Assembly (NCBI GenBank): GCA_025594325.1
Contig: JANHCV010000003.1
Location: forward strand, 2,232,001-2,296,000
DNA from: Blastocladiella emersonii ATCC 22665
Lineage: Eukaryota; Blastocladiomycota; Blastocladiomycetes; Blastocladiales; Blastocladiaceae
Direction: 5' to 3'
Length of the DNA: 64,000 nt
Below are positions 1 through 12,017 of the stretch, in pieces (within the stretch, counting starts at the first letter, position 1; each line of letters starts with the position of its first letter). Made by a program: the position numbers and the translations under genes. A model generated the notes under the pieces. The model was not told the DNA's origin. It was given only the letters and a program-made list of their open reading frames with translations, and did not search any database.

Positions 1-3000
1 GGCGCGTCGCGAGCGAGATCTAACGCGCGCCCGCCGGATTTTCACCCACCTTCCCGCGCGCGCGTGCGGCACCAAACTTGTTGTCGATCGGGGCGCAGTG
101 CTGGCGTTTATTTACGCCGCCCGCGCGTGCGCGCACCGATGCGGGGATCGCAATTAGATCAATTTGCGCCCACGCGTTGTTCAAGCTCGCCCGGAGACTC
201 GGGTGGAGCGCGGGCCCCGATTCCACCGAGGGTGGCGGCTTGGTGGCGACTCTGCTCACCAACGTCGTTGCGGTCGTCGCCAGCACCCTAACCCTAGCGG
301 CCTCGCCAGGGAATGCGCTAACCTGTGGTCGCCGTTGCGTGTCCGAGGAGCGCGACACTCGAGTTGTGATCCCGCCGTGATGCGACCGTGATCCCGGCCT
401 CGCGGGCGTCGCCCTCGATGGCCGCAATGAGCGAGTGGGTCAAGACGTCATGGTTGTGCTGCTTCTGCAAGAGGTTCCCCGAACGGCGCGTTTGCATGGG
501 GCAAGCAATCAAGAGCGGATATTAGGCGGCCCATGGGTCCTTGCGTCTGGATGCAGGAACGGAGTGCGCGGCCCGCCGACATCCGCGCGGGCCCACCCGT
601 TGAGGGCCGAACAACCGACAGGTGTGCGGCGTCGCCCGTGTGTGGCGGTTGATTTTTCGGTGGTGGTCCGTGCTGCAGCTCGCCCTCCTCGCCCATGCTC
701 GAACAACCATGGCCATCACCGCGGCGTAAGCTTGGTCAAACCCTGCTGCTGCTGCGGCTCCACCAGCTTCCGAGGATCCGCACTGAGCCGCGCCGCCGAC
801 GCCGAGATCCAAGTGCACGCGTCCGGCCCGCATCGCGTCCTCTCTCTCTCCTCCCAACTCCTGCTGTTCGCGATCTCGCTCGCTCGCTCGCACCCGATCC
901 TCGCAAGCAACTTAAGCCCGAACGATAGTCGGGTACGTGGCGGGACGTGCGACGCGTGTGGCGTGGTCGCTTGCGCTGAGCGCGGGCTTGACCTGAGCTG
1001 CCCCAGCGTTGACGTGGATGGACCCAGGACGCCCGCGCCACACAGCCACATCATGCGCAAGCACTCCGTCCTCAACTCATGTCGGCGCGCGTGCGAGCAA
1101 TTCGTGTAGCATAGCAGAACGACAGACGTCAGCGGACCGGACCCGAACCGTGGCCATCGTATCTAGGTACGGCTCCCCCCCGCGCGTCATCCTCGCCTTC
1201 TCCTCCATCGCCTCGGGCCCATCGCTACCTCGCTCTGCTGGCCAGAGTCCTCGCCCCTACACAACTGTACGCCCACGACCTCTCGTCGTCATCGCGCCCC
1301 TCTACGACCAGTGCTTGCAAGCGCTTGTGCTCCCTCCTTCGTCCAACTCGCGCGCGACGGCGGCGGCGGCGGCCAATGGCGAAGGAGTTGGCGGCTGGTG
1401 CAGCGCAGTGGGGCGGGCGGGTAAAAAAGGGACACGGCGTGCGCTTAGCGCGAGCACTCGTCCGCGACCGCGTTTCAACGGCTGCCGCAGCAACAACATT
1501 CGTTTCGGCGTGGGCGAGGGACTCAAAAACCCTCGCCGTCGTGGCCGCCGTCGCTTCCTCTCTCTCCTCTCCCTCCTGCTCTCGTCTCGATCACCACCAC
1601 CATCATGCATGTATCCCGCTCGCCTCGATCCTCTCGCGCAAGCTCGCGCCAAGCGCTGGCGTCGGCGGCCGTTGGCGGGGGTTCTGCGAGGGCGGCGGCG
1701 GAGCGCGTGCGCGTGAAAATGGGATCGGCCCCGTCGCTGCTGCGCCGCTCGCTGCGTCTCTAGGCGTAGCAAACGGTCGCAAACCCACGCCCACTCGAGG
1801 CCGCCATGGTTTCAGCGTGTCCCCATCACCGCCGTCGTCGTCGTCGCGATACCCATCTCGCCGCCGCCGCCGCCTCCCCCTGGCGGCCGTGCAGGGCACA
1901 CCAGATGCAGGCTGCACCAGCCTCGGTTGGTCGCCGCCTGCTTCTCCTCCCTCTTCGTCCTCTCGGCCTCGTCACATCGCACCCTCTCGCTTCTCCCTCT
2001 CGAACCCCCTCACCCTTGATCCGAGACGGCGGCAACCCCAGTGCGTTGTTCGGGCGTGGATCCCGGGCGTGCGGCGCGGCGCGGCGCCAATGCCGCGATA
2101 GATCTGCCGATCACCCACGATTGTGCCGGCCGCGTGTCCGATCGTGGACGCCGCCTGCTGCCGCTTTCCTCCGCCCCTCCGCTCCCTCGTCACCAGTTGC
2201 TCGCTCGCGGTGCTGACAGACGCGGACACGTCTCTCTCGTGTAGTTCTCTACTCTCCTCGACCGGCATCTCGTTGCTGCTCGCCCGGCGTCTCAAGACTG
2301 TCCTCGATCCCATTTCGGTGCGTGCCCCTCTCGCTTTCATGCGCGCGCGCGTTACCCGCACACCCGTGGTGTTGCACGGCGCGTCGATCCGAATTTATCA
2401 CCCGCCGTCGCGGCACCTCCGACGCTGTCGCACCATCACATCGCGACGCGGATCCGGTGCCGTGCCGCGCGGTCCCGCTCCGTGTCTCCCACCGCTCGCC
2501 TCGTCGCCGTGATCCTCTCCCTCTCTCCCTCATCCTCATCATTCGCCTCGCCGGCAATCCCACGGCCAAGTTGTGCCGACCACCCGGCAACGGCAGCAGC
2601 GCGCGCCCTATTTCCGGTCCACGGGCAGCCCTATTAATACTGCGTGTCCACGGTCGCGATCAGTAGTGATCGGCAACGGCTGCTGAGCCACCCACACCCG
2701 GCCTCCTGCCTCCGCGGTACGCTTCTTTCTCCTCTGACTCGATGCCCCCCTTCCCTCCCTCCTGCTTTGCCGTTCGCGCGCACGCGGGTGAGGCTGCTGC
2801 GCACAGCACTGCCGCTGCTGTGCCACGCAATTCCGCGTTCCGCGCGGGCCTGCACGCGTGAAAACGGAGTCGACGCGTTTCCCACCCGACTGGATCCGGG
2901 GCTCGCCCACCGCGTGTCGCGCCACGGCAGAACAAGCGTGCGCGTCGCGTTCCCACGCGCTCGCATTCATCAGCGATGCGCGTGGTGTCGGCGCGTTGTT

Positions 3001-3351
3001 CATGCCCCGCGCGCTTGCCGCGCCGGGCTGCGCGCGCCCGCCGACCGCTGCTCGCGCCGCCTCGATTGCACCCCGCCGCGCTCAAATTGGCTGCCTCTCC
3101 CCCTTCGGCCTCCGCCCTCCCGCTCGTTGTTCTACTCTGCTCTGTGCCACGCGTCCCTGACGTCCCCTTCTCGAACGCAGCGGTCCCAATCATAGCTCAA
3201 TCCGGACCACCACGCGCGCGCGTGCGTACGATCGGCCCGACGCTACGCCGTCCTTGTGCACCCTTCGCCCCGCGCCCGCCTGCTCGTTTGTTCGGCCCGC
3301 CGTCACGTCACGCGTGTCGCGCGTTCCCATCGCGCGCTCCCATCGCCCGGC
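1..3351. other. Gene-free, pyrimidine-rich stretch upstream of the zinc-finger gene
   Basis: I find no credible gene here on either strand. The many open frames reflect very high GC rather than coding sequence: they are Arg/Pro/Ser/Ala-rich, overlap one another and contain no recognisable domain. The + strand carries long CT-rich tracts between about 1.55 and 2.55 kb, which could be promoter or 5' leader of the gene that starts at 3352. A short AT-containing patch (TATTAATA) lies near 2632. A weakly coding-like minus-strand stretch at about 378-512 is too short to call. Confidence 0.5.
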
Positions 3352-5690
3352 ATGTCTCCCACCCCGCCGCGCGACCTCCTGGCGGGCTCTCCGCCCAACG
3401 CCGCCTCGGGCTCGCCAACATCCACACCCGCTCATCGGCCAGAACACCACCACCATGATGCGGCTGCAGCGGCGCACTGGCGATCCACCACCGCGACCGC
3501 CGCCGCGGGGCTCGCGCACCTCGCGACCGCCGCCGCGACCTCGTCGACCGTGATCCAACCACACGGACCCGCGGTCGCTGCCGAGGGCCACCACTACGAT
3601 CACCCGTTCCATCACCACCACGTCGCGGACCCGTACCAGCAGCACTACCAGCAACAGCAACCCCACTACGCGTACTACCAGCAGCGGCAGCCGTTCCACC
3701 ACGGGCCCGCGGCGCCGCAGCAGCAGCAGCCGCCTTCGGCCTACTACTCGCCGCCGTCGACGGGCTCGCGCCCTGGCTCGCCCGACGTCGCGGCAGCCGC
3801 GACGGGACCCGCTGGCGCCGTGTACGCGCACCCGTACGACCCGTACGCGGCCTACTACCAGCACCAACCGCAGCAGTACCAGCAGTACCACGGCTACGCG
3901 GCCCCGCCGCAGCACCCGCACCACGCATACCCATACCCACCCTCCGCTGCTGCTGCCCCCGCCGTCGCTCCCGCTGCGCAGCACGGCTACGCGCTGCCGC
4001 TGCCGCCACCCGCGCCCGCATCGTCAACGGCGCAGGCTCCCGCCGCGTCTGCGCCCGCACCACCAACAGCGGCCCCCGCACGCGCGCGCGGCGCGAGCAA
4101 CGCCAGCAGCACGAGCTCGCCCGCGGTCCGCGAGATGCCGGCGCCGACGCGCTCGGCGCCCGTGACGTCGCTCGCCGAGCACTTTTCGCAGTACTCGACG
4201 CGCGAGCACCGCGAGAAGATTGCCGCCTTCTACGCGGCGCGCCGGTGTCCCGCGCCCGAGGGCGAGCCCGAGCCCGCGTTTGTGCCGTACCGCAGTTTTG
4301 GCGAGGCCGTGTTGTCGAGTACGTTGACGGTCGCGAGGGACGCGGTTTGGGGGATGACGGCTGACTCGGTGCGTGGTGTGTCTGTAGACCCGACGTACAT
4401 CCAGCTCGACGACCTGTCCATCTTCTGCACCATCTGCCAGCGCTCGTTCAAGGTACGCTCTCGCTCGCTCGCTCGCGCGTGTGCGACACGTCGTGTTTCA
4501 GCCCCCCCGCTCACTCTCCCGGTATCTAGATGTCGACGCGCGGCAACCTGCGCTACATCCTGCGGCACGAGCAGTCGCTCAAGCACACGGACCGGCTGCA
4601 CCGCGTGGTCCTCGAGTTCGCGCCACCCTCCTCCTCCTCCAACGACGCCTCATCCGCCCCCGGCAACACCACTGGCGACGCCGCTGACCCGACCTCATCC
4701 CCGCCCGCGACCGACCCGGCCGACGACGCGCTGCTGCAGATGCAGGCCGAGGGCATGTCGCTGGGCAAGTCGATGAAGCTGAAGAAGGAGTACCTCGAGC
4801 AGGCGTACACGAAACACGTCGAGGCCAACCCGCTGTTCCGCGAGATCGACGACGTCAAGGTCCACTGCATCCCGTGCGCCAAGACCATCAAGCTCGACCG
4901 CCGACGGTCCCCGCGCACCGTGCTGCTCCACTGCGAGTCGCAGGTCCACGTCGCCCGCGTCAACAAGTACCGCCTCGCGCAGCAGCAGGAGGAGAATAGC
5001 GAGCGCGAGCGTGTGCGCCGTGCCGAGCTCAGTGTTGCGGCTGCGGCGGCTGCCGCTGCGTCGGCGACGGGGGTGACGGCTGAGGAGCCCGCGATCGTCG
5101 CGGTCGAGGCCGCGGCGGCGGGGTACACGGCGCGCCAGTTTGTCCCAATAGCGCCGGCCCCCGCCGCGGCCGCGCTCGCCCCGATCCCGGCCAGCGACAA
5201 CGCCGACCGACCCACGCTCCCGCGGCCCGCGCCGCACCTCCGCGCCCTCGCGGTCGCCGCCGCCGCGTCGGCGCAGCAGCAGCAGCTCGACTCGCCGAGC
5301 ACCACCGGCACATCGTCGCCATGGCTTCACACCACGACATCCACCACGTCCACGGACGCCCCGCTCCCCGGCTCCGTGTCCCTGTTCCGCGCGCGGAGCG
5401 ACGCGGGCACCGCGACCCCGCCGCCGGCGCAACGGCCGCGCGGCGGCGCGCTGCGCTCGCCCTCCTCGTCGTCGCTCAGCGCCGCGGGCCGCCCGCGCAG
5501 CTTGTCGAACCCGTACCCGTACCCGACCTCGGGGGCGGTCCGCCGCGACTCGCCGCCGAGCTACACGCCGGGCACCGCGTCGCCGCTCTCGTCGGTCCCG
5601 CCCGCTACGAGGTCCGCGCACACGTCGCCCGACTCGCAGCAGAAGAAGATGTCGCTCGGGTTCCTCATGGGGAGCAGCGACAGCCCGTGA
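3352..5690 (+). CDS. Protein with two tandem C-x2-C-x17-H-x5-H zinc fingers, two exons
   Basis: Exon 1 is 3352-4452 and exon 2 is 4530-5690; the 77-nt intron 4453-4529 starts GTACG, ends CTAG and is phase 0. The product is about 752 residues. The first part is low-complexity, rich in His, Tyr, Gln, Pro and Ala. The core has two zinc-finger-like modules. In the first, CTIC ends in exon 1 and the His pair is supplied by exon 2. In the second, CIPC is followed by H-x5-H. Both have exactly C-x2-C-x17-H-x5-H, which strongly supports the splice. The C-terminal third is Ser/Pro/Ala-rich and disordered. A nucleic-acid-binding or regulatory role is inference from the fingers; I recognise no named family. 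The frame also opens upstream at 3256, but 3352 is the better start because the upstream residues are Arg-rich and look untranslated. Confidence 0.75.
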
Positions 5691-5728
5691 TCGCCTAATC
5701 ATAATTTATTCCTATTTTTGACCTACCC

Positions 5729-8229
5729 CTAGACCACATCGTACCCGTCCATGCTCATCTCCATACTCGCCGCGCCCGCCGTCAAACTGCGCAGCGCCTT
5801 GGCGTACCCGACCATGGCCGCGAGCGGGACCTGCGCGGTCACTTCCTGGGTATCCGCGCGCCCCGACGCGGCGTCGTCGCCCGCGATCCCGACGTGCCCG
5901 ACGCGCGCGCCGCGCCGGTTCAGGTCGCGCAGCACGTCGCCGACGCGCGCCGAGGGCACGACGACGCGCAGGCGCATGATCGGGTGTACCGTCACGGGCG
6001 ACGCAGAGCGCAGCGCACGCGTGACCGCCCAGTGCGTTGCCGCCGACGCGGGGCCGGCCGGGACCGAGGCGGCCGGGGTAGACGGTGAGCCGCGCTTGCC
6101 CTTTGCGGCGGTCACCGCGGGTTCGCCTTCGGCGGCCGCCTTGCCGAGCGTGTGCACCGTGACCTGGACGTGCGTCATGGGCGCGGCGCGGAGCGGGCCG
6201 GCAGCGAGCGCCGCGCGGGCGGCGCGCTCGACGTGGTGCTTGGTCTCGGCGTCGAGCCCGGGCACCTCGACGGCGACGGCGACGCCCGCGTCGCTCGGGA
6301 GCAAGCCGTCGTCGCGCGCGGGCGGGAGCGGGGCGACCGAGACGCCGACGCGGACGGGCGCCGGTGGCGCCGCAGCCGCGCTTCCTGCGGCGGAAATAAC
6401 GTGCGGGACGTAGTCGTCGACAAACTCGGCGGTGCCCGCGAGCGACTCGCGGTACGCGATCTGGACATCCCCGACGGTCGCGGGGACGCGGTGTTCGCGC
6501 AAGAGGCGGTCGCGCAGAATGTCCATGTGCAGCTCGCCCTGGCCCGCGAGCAGCAGCTGGCCCGTCTCGGGGTCCTCGCGCACGTGCACGCTCGGGTCCT
6601 CGCGGACCAGGTGCGCGAGCGCCGTGTCGAGGTCCTTGGCGTGCGCCGACGACGTCGGCTCGACGCTGCACGTGAAGACGGGGGCGGGGATCGGGAGGCC
6701 CGCGAGGACGAGGGGCGGAGCACCGCCGGTCGCGTTGGCGAGCGAGTCGCCCGTCCGCGTGTCCTTGAGCCCGAGCAGCACGCCAATGTTGCCCGCGCTC
6801 AGGGACTCGATCTCCTCGGCGTCGTTGGCGTACATGAGCAGGATCTTGTTGACGCGCTCCTTGGCCCCTAGCCCCTGCGTCGCGTTGACAACCTGCTGCT
6901 TCGCAGACACGGTCCCCGAGTACACGCGCACGTACGTCATGTACCCGCGCTTGCTGTCGTAGACGACCTTGAACGCGAGCGCGCACAGCGGCTGGTCCTC
7001 AAGCCGCACCATGACCTCGCGGTCGGTCCCGGCCACGCGCGCGGGGACGGGCGGCCGGTCGCGCGGGCTCGGCAGGTACCGCAGCGCCGCGTCGAGGACG
7101 GGCTGCACGCCAATGTTGCGGAACGAGGCGCCGACGAGGACGGGGACCCCCGCCCCGTTTAGGGTCGCGGCCCGCAGCGCGGCGTGGATCAGGGGAGCCG
7201 GGACGGCCATCGGGTCCTCGAGCTCGAGCAGCGCGTCGAGCACCGCGTCCGACGACTCGGACAGCGCTTCGACGAGGTGCGCGCGCGCCGCGGTCACGGC
7301 GGCGATGTCGGCGGGGTCGGACACCGCCGACGCCGTGACCCGCGCGCCCTCGCTCCCGGACGTCGCCGGGTCGGCCGACCACTCGAGTCGGACCATGTCC
7401 ACGACATCGAGCACCGCCACGAGCCCGGAGCCCTGCATCGTCATGACGTCGCCGGCGAACACGGGCAGCTGCGTGACGAGCGGCGGGCCCCACCCCGTCA
7501 AGCGGGAGCGGAGTCCGGCGACGGCGCGGTCGAGCGACGCCCCCGCGCGGTCCATCTTGTTCACGAACACGATGCGCGGCACGCGGTACCGGTTGGCCTG
7601 CGCCCACACGGTGGCCGTCTGCGCCTCGACGCCCGCCACGCCGTCCAGCACGCACACGGCGCCGTCGAGCACGCGAAGGCTCCGCTCCACCTCAAACGTG
7701 AAGTCGACGTGGCCCGGCGTGTCGATCAGGTTCAGCTTGAAGGGGACGGGCGCGGCGCGGGTGCCGGCGACGGACGAGTCGGTGGTTTCGGGTGGTGGGG
7801 GAGGCGGCGGCGGGGTGCCGGGCGTCCACGGCTTGAGCGCCCAGCCGAACGTGATGGCGGCCGACTGAATCGTGATCCCGCGCTCGCGCTCCTGCGGCAG
7901 GTAATCCATGACGGTGGACCCCTCGTCGACGTTGCCGATGCGCTTCGTGTACCCCGCGAAATGCAGCATGCGCTCGGTCGTCGTCGTCTTGCCCGCGTCA
8001 ATGTGCGCGATGATCCCCAGGTTGCGGATCCGGGCCGGGTCCCAGGTCCCACTGAGCGACACGGCGGCTGTGCGTGGAGATCAGATCCATGGGTTCGTTG
8101 ATGCATTCCATTCCATGAGAGTTACATGCCAGCGCTGAAAAGTCGCTGCCGGGGCACGAGCGCCGTGCGCGGGTGGCGCAGCAGCATCGCGGCGGCAGGC
8201 CGCAGCAGCAGCATCCGCGTCGAGGCCAT
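5729..8229 (-). CDS. MEF2: Mitochondrial elongation factor G2 / ribosome-releasing factor 2 (GFM2/MEF2 type), two exons
   Basis: Translational GTPase of mitochondria; in the GFM2/MEF2 family it works with the ribosome recycling factor to split post-termination ribosomes. Exon 1 is 8229-8126, exon 2 is 8051-5729, and the 74-nt phase-2 intron is 8125-8052 (GTAAC...CTCAG). Exon 1 was found because the long frame lacks its own ATG. It encodes a classic presequence (about 34 residues, rich in Arg, Leu and Ala with no acidic residue, ending near RQRLFSAG). The spliced protein is about 808 residues, near family length. G motifs are intact: AHIDAGKT at about 50-57, RERGITI after it, DTPGH at about 145-149 and NKMD at about 199-202. 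EF-G domains II-V follow to the end. A Pro-rich insert (about 110-125) before DTPGH is unusual. Assignment to EF-G2 rather than EF-G1 rests on overall resemblance and is less certain than the GTPase call. Confidence 0.88.
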
Positions 8230-8497
8230 TGCGGGGAGTGCGATGCGGCGAGTTCTTCGCCGTGATTATGCAGTTGTAAATCAAGTGTTGACGGCCCCTC
8301 GCAACGCGTCACGCGACGGCGGGACGCGTTTCTTAGCCGCGTGCGGTCCAGGAGTTCGGGGCAGCGTTTAATCTCGGCGGCAGAGCTTTGTCAGCTCTTG
8401 CCAGCGCGTCCGCCACGCCATTCGCGCGCGCTCCCCGCTCTCCCTCTCCCCAACAGGACCCCACACCCCTCAGTTGCAACGTATCATACACGACACC

Positions 8498-10024
8498 ATG
8501 CCCGTCCAGCCCGAGCCCAAGATCTGCGCCACGGTCCTCGACCACATTGGCAACACGCCGCTCGTGCGCCTCAACAAGATCCCGCAGCAGGAGGGCATTG
8601 GCCACGTTGAGCTGTGTATGCATGCCCTTTGCGTGTGCCGTCGGCAGACGCATCAGCACTGACACTGCGCTGCGCAAACAGACGTCAAGTGCGAGTACTT
8701 CAACGCCGGCGGGTCGGTCAAGGACCGCATCGCCAAGCGCATGGTCGACGAGGCCGAGAAGGCCGGCATCCTCAAGCCGGGCTTCACCATCATCGAGCCG
8801 ACCTCGGGCAACACGGGCATCGGTCTCGCGCTCGCCGCCGCCGTCAAGGGCTACCGGTGCATCATCACCCTGCCCGAGAAGATGTCGCAGGAGAAGGTGG
8901 ACGTGCTCAAGGCGCTTGGCGCCGAGATCATCCGCACGCCCACCGAGGCCGCCTGGGACGCGCCCGAGTCGCACATTGGCGTCGCCAAGCGCCTCAACGC
9001 CGAGATCCCCAACTCGGTCATCCTCGACCAGTACGGCAACCCCAACAACCCGCTCGCCCACTACCACGGCACCGCCGAGGAGATCCTCGACCAGCTCGAC
9101 GGTAACGTCGACATGTACGTCGCGGGTGCGGGTACCGGCGGCACCCTGTCGGGCACCGCCAAGAAGCTCAAGGAGGCGTGCCCCAAGATCCAGGTCGTCG
9201 GCCTCGACCCGCACGGCTCGATCCTCGCCCTCCCCGAGTCGCTCAACGGCTCCATCACCTCGTACAAGGTCGAGGGCATCGGCTACGACTTTATCCCCGA
9301 GGCGCTCGACCGCTCGCTCGTCGACTTCTGGGTCAAGACCGACGACAAGGAGTCGTTCCTCATGGCGCGCCGCCTCATCCGCCACGAGGGCCTCCTGTGC
9401 GGTGGCTCGTCCGGTACCGCGGTTGCCGGCGCCGTGCGCGCCATCAAGCAGGCCAACCTGCCCGCGGGCTCGCGCGTCGTGGTCATCCTCCCCGACTCGG
9501 TCCGCAACTACATGACCAAGTTCCTCTCGGACAAGTGGATGCACGACAACCACTTCATCTCGGCCGAGACGGTCGCCGAGGAGGAGCGCCGCCTCGGCGC
9601 CTTCCGCGGCGCCGCGGTCCGCGACCTCAAGCTTCCGACGGCCGTGACCGCCACCGCGACCACGTCGTGCCGCGACGCGGTCACCGTGATGCAGAAGAAC
9701 GGGTTCGACCAGCTCCCCGTCGTCGATGCCGCCAACTCGCGCGCCGTCGTGGGCCTCGTCACCCTCGGCAACATCCTGTCGCGCGTGTCCTCGGGCCGCG
9801 CCTCGCTCGAGTCCCCCGTCGACACGGTCATGTTCCACTTCGACACCCACCACAAGAAGTACTTTGAGATCACCCCCGACACCCCGCTCGCTGACCTCTC
9901 GGCCTTCTTCGACAAGTCGTCGTGCGGCGTCGTGACCGAGCGCGTCGCCGACGGCGTCCACAAGGTCGTGTCCGTGGTCACCAAGATCGACCTCATGGCG
10001 TGGCTCGTGCAGCACCGCGAGTAG
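8498..10024 (+). CDS. CYS4: Cystathionine beta-synthase, two exons
   Basis: PLP enzyme that condenses serine and homocysteine to cystathionine, the first step of reverse transsulfuration, in the cytosol. Exon 1 is 8498-8615 and exon 2 is 8682-10024; the 66-nt phase-1 intron 8616-8681 runs GTATG to ACAG. Splicing restores the N-terminal catalytic fold: [10 protein letters not shown] at about 17-26, then the PLP lysine in GGSVKDR at about K53, the TSGNTG loop at about 80-85 and the phosphate-binding GAGTGG loop at about 187-193. The last 130 residues (about 356-486) form a tandem pair of CBS domains, as in the full-length eukaryotic enzyme, so this is not a bacterial-type O-acetylserine sulfhydrylase. 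Length is about 486, close to yeast Cys4 (507). The N-terminus is too short for the heme-binding segment of animal enzymes. The start has a clean leader (ACACC before ATG). The downstream spacer to the converging next gene is only about 140 bp. Confidence 0.93.
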
Positions 10025-10166
10025 AAGAGCTTGACGATTAGTTGGTTGTGAATACTATATACTGCGCTTGCTTGCTTACCACCGCTGTGACTGACTAGCC
10101 AGAGAGAGTATATACTAACCGAACATCATTATCAACAACATCGTCGCACACGCCGTCCTTGGCAGA

Positions 10167-11705
10167 CTACCACCCGAGGCTCTTGTTGCGCTTGTCGCCC
10201 TGCTGCACGCCACTCGCGGCCGCCGGCGCCTGGCCGCCCGCAATGACGCCGCCACCAATAAACTTGCCGAACATGCGGGCGCCGATGGCGCGGGCGCCGC
10301 CTTTCCCGATCTCGGTCTCGGTGAGGCCCTTTTTCGCGCCCTTGGCTGCCGCCTTCGGGTCGAGCTTGACCTTGGCGAGCTTGTACCGCGGGCCGTCACT
10401 ACCACCAGACGCGATGGCCGTCATGGCCGTGACGTTGGCCCCCGTCGCCGCGTCGACAAGGTTCCACGCCTTGTACGCGCCGAGGTGCGCCGTGCAGTTG
10501 TACGACACGACGTGCCCGGTCCAGTCGTACTCGGCGGTCGCGGGCGCGTACCGGCGCGTCAGGCGCACGTGGAAGACGGCCGAGCACCGCGGGAACTGCG
10601 TCATGCGCGGCTCGTGCGGGATCAGCGTGTCGCGGGGCGAGCGGCCGCGGCGAGGCGCTGGGGCACGGCCCGACTTGCGCTGGCGTTTCCCGCACCCGGC
10701 CAGGACTTTCGGGTGGTACGTGAACCCGAGATCCTCGACCACGTGCTGGACCAGGTGCTTGATGGGCCCGCCGTGCGTGACGAGGACGACCGTGCACACC
10801 TTCGCCGCCGCAGCGCGCGAAGCGGGCGGGGCCGCGGTAGCCGGCGTCGCGGGCCCGTACGTGTCGAGGAGCAGGTTGGACCCGGACCGCGGGAGCGCGA
10901 TGCGGTTGGGCGCCAGCAGGTGCTTTTCGACCACGTCAATGTACGACTCGACGACGCGCTCCTTGACGGTCGCCGACGCCTCGCCGCCGTGCGCCGCCAG
11001 GTACTCCTCGTAGTTGAGGTCGGCCTGCTTGAGCCGGGCTTTCGCCGACGACCACGGCTGGCCCGTCAGGTCGCCCAGGTGCTGCTCGCGCAGACGCGGG
11101 TCGAGGAGAACGGGTTTGTTGTGCGGGCGCGCAATCTCCTCGGCGGTTTGGCGAGAGCGGAGCAGGTCGCTCGAGTAGATGTAGTCGACGGGGAGGTGCG
11201 ACAGGCGGTGCGACAGGAGCAGCGCTTGCTTCATGCCCTTGGCGTTGAGCGGCGTGTCTGCACACGACTCGGCTGTTAGTTGCTAGCCACGATCCGACTC
11301 GCCCGTAAGAGCGTACCGTGGTGGCCCTGCACGACGCGCGGGCGGCGCGCGTTGAGGTCCGTCTCGGCACTACACACTCGCTCCCCCGCGTCAGTCCCTC
11401 GCCCTTTCCCCCCTCCCCTCCTCCACAACGTACTGTCGCACGACAATCAAGTTCAGCACAAGGTTCCGACGGGGCTCGACGGGATCGAGCGCGGGCGACG
11501 CCATGAGCAGCTGCGGCGTGAGCGGGCCCGCCGACAGCGGGATGGGGACCGGTGTGCTCGGGATCGAGCCCGTCGAGCTGCGATGCGCGCCGCCCTCGGG
11601 CAGCGACCCCATGGCCGCCACGTTCTGCAGCGCAATCGACACGCCGAGCGGCGGCGTAGTCGTCCCGTTGCCGCCGCGAGCGGACATGCGGCGGATCGAG
11701 TACAT
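10167..11705 (-). CDS. Histidine phosphatase (phosphoglycerate-mutase-like) family protein, three exons
   Basis: Exons are 11705-11434, 11369-11317 and 11257-10167, separated by introns of 64 nt (phase 2, GTACG...GTAG) and 59 nt (phase 1, GTACG...GCAG). Splicing assembles the catalytic signature across the first junction: R90-H91-A92-E93-T94, followed by LNARRPRVVQGHHDTPLN, the usual block after RHGET in PGAM/TIGAR-type phosphatases. The second catalytic histidine lies in VTHGG (about H270), and SSDLLRSRQTAE at about 137-148 carries the conserved Arg. The family transfers or removes phosphate through a phosphohistidine; the substrate cannot be read from sequence. Length is about 471 residues, clearly longer than a minimal 220-260-residue domain, with an 85-residue Pro/Ser/Gly-rich N-terminal leader and a roughly 190-residue C-terminal extension ending in a Gly/Ala/Lys-rich tail. 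HAE instead of HGE is a tolerated variant. Confidence 0.85.
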
Positions 11706-12017
11706 GGTGGTGTTGTTGTGTGTTGTTGGATGTTGGTGCGAGGTTCGCAGGGTGAGAAAGAGGTGCGGACAGGTGCCCCTGATTATTAACGGCTCGATAT
11801 GCACTTTCGCTAAGGCGGAGCAAGGGCGACGGGAGACACGGCGCGAAAACGCGGGTGTGCGACACGGTCAGGTGAGGAGCGCGCGTGTGTGGCGCAACAC
11901 GTGAGACGCGTTTGTCTCGCGAAACGGAGTGCGTGCGTCAATGGAAATCTATTTTCGGTGTAGCAAAAGCGCGGGAAGCAAAATCGCGGGAAGAGAGGGG
12001 AATCACAATCACAATGT

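Noticed and set aside
286-297. Telomere-like CCCTAACCCTAG near the left edge
   Set aside because: Only about two units, flanked by ordinary sequence; not evidence for a telomere or subtelomere.
378-512. Short coding-like minus-strand fragment (NLLQKQHNHDVLTHSLIAAI)
   Set aside because: Under 50 residues without a neighbour exon; could be chance.
3256-4776. A 506-residue frame reading through the zinc-finger intron
   Set aside because: It runs through a canonical GT...AG intron into Arg/Pro/Ser noise. Splicing at 4453-4529 restores the first zinc finger instead.
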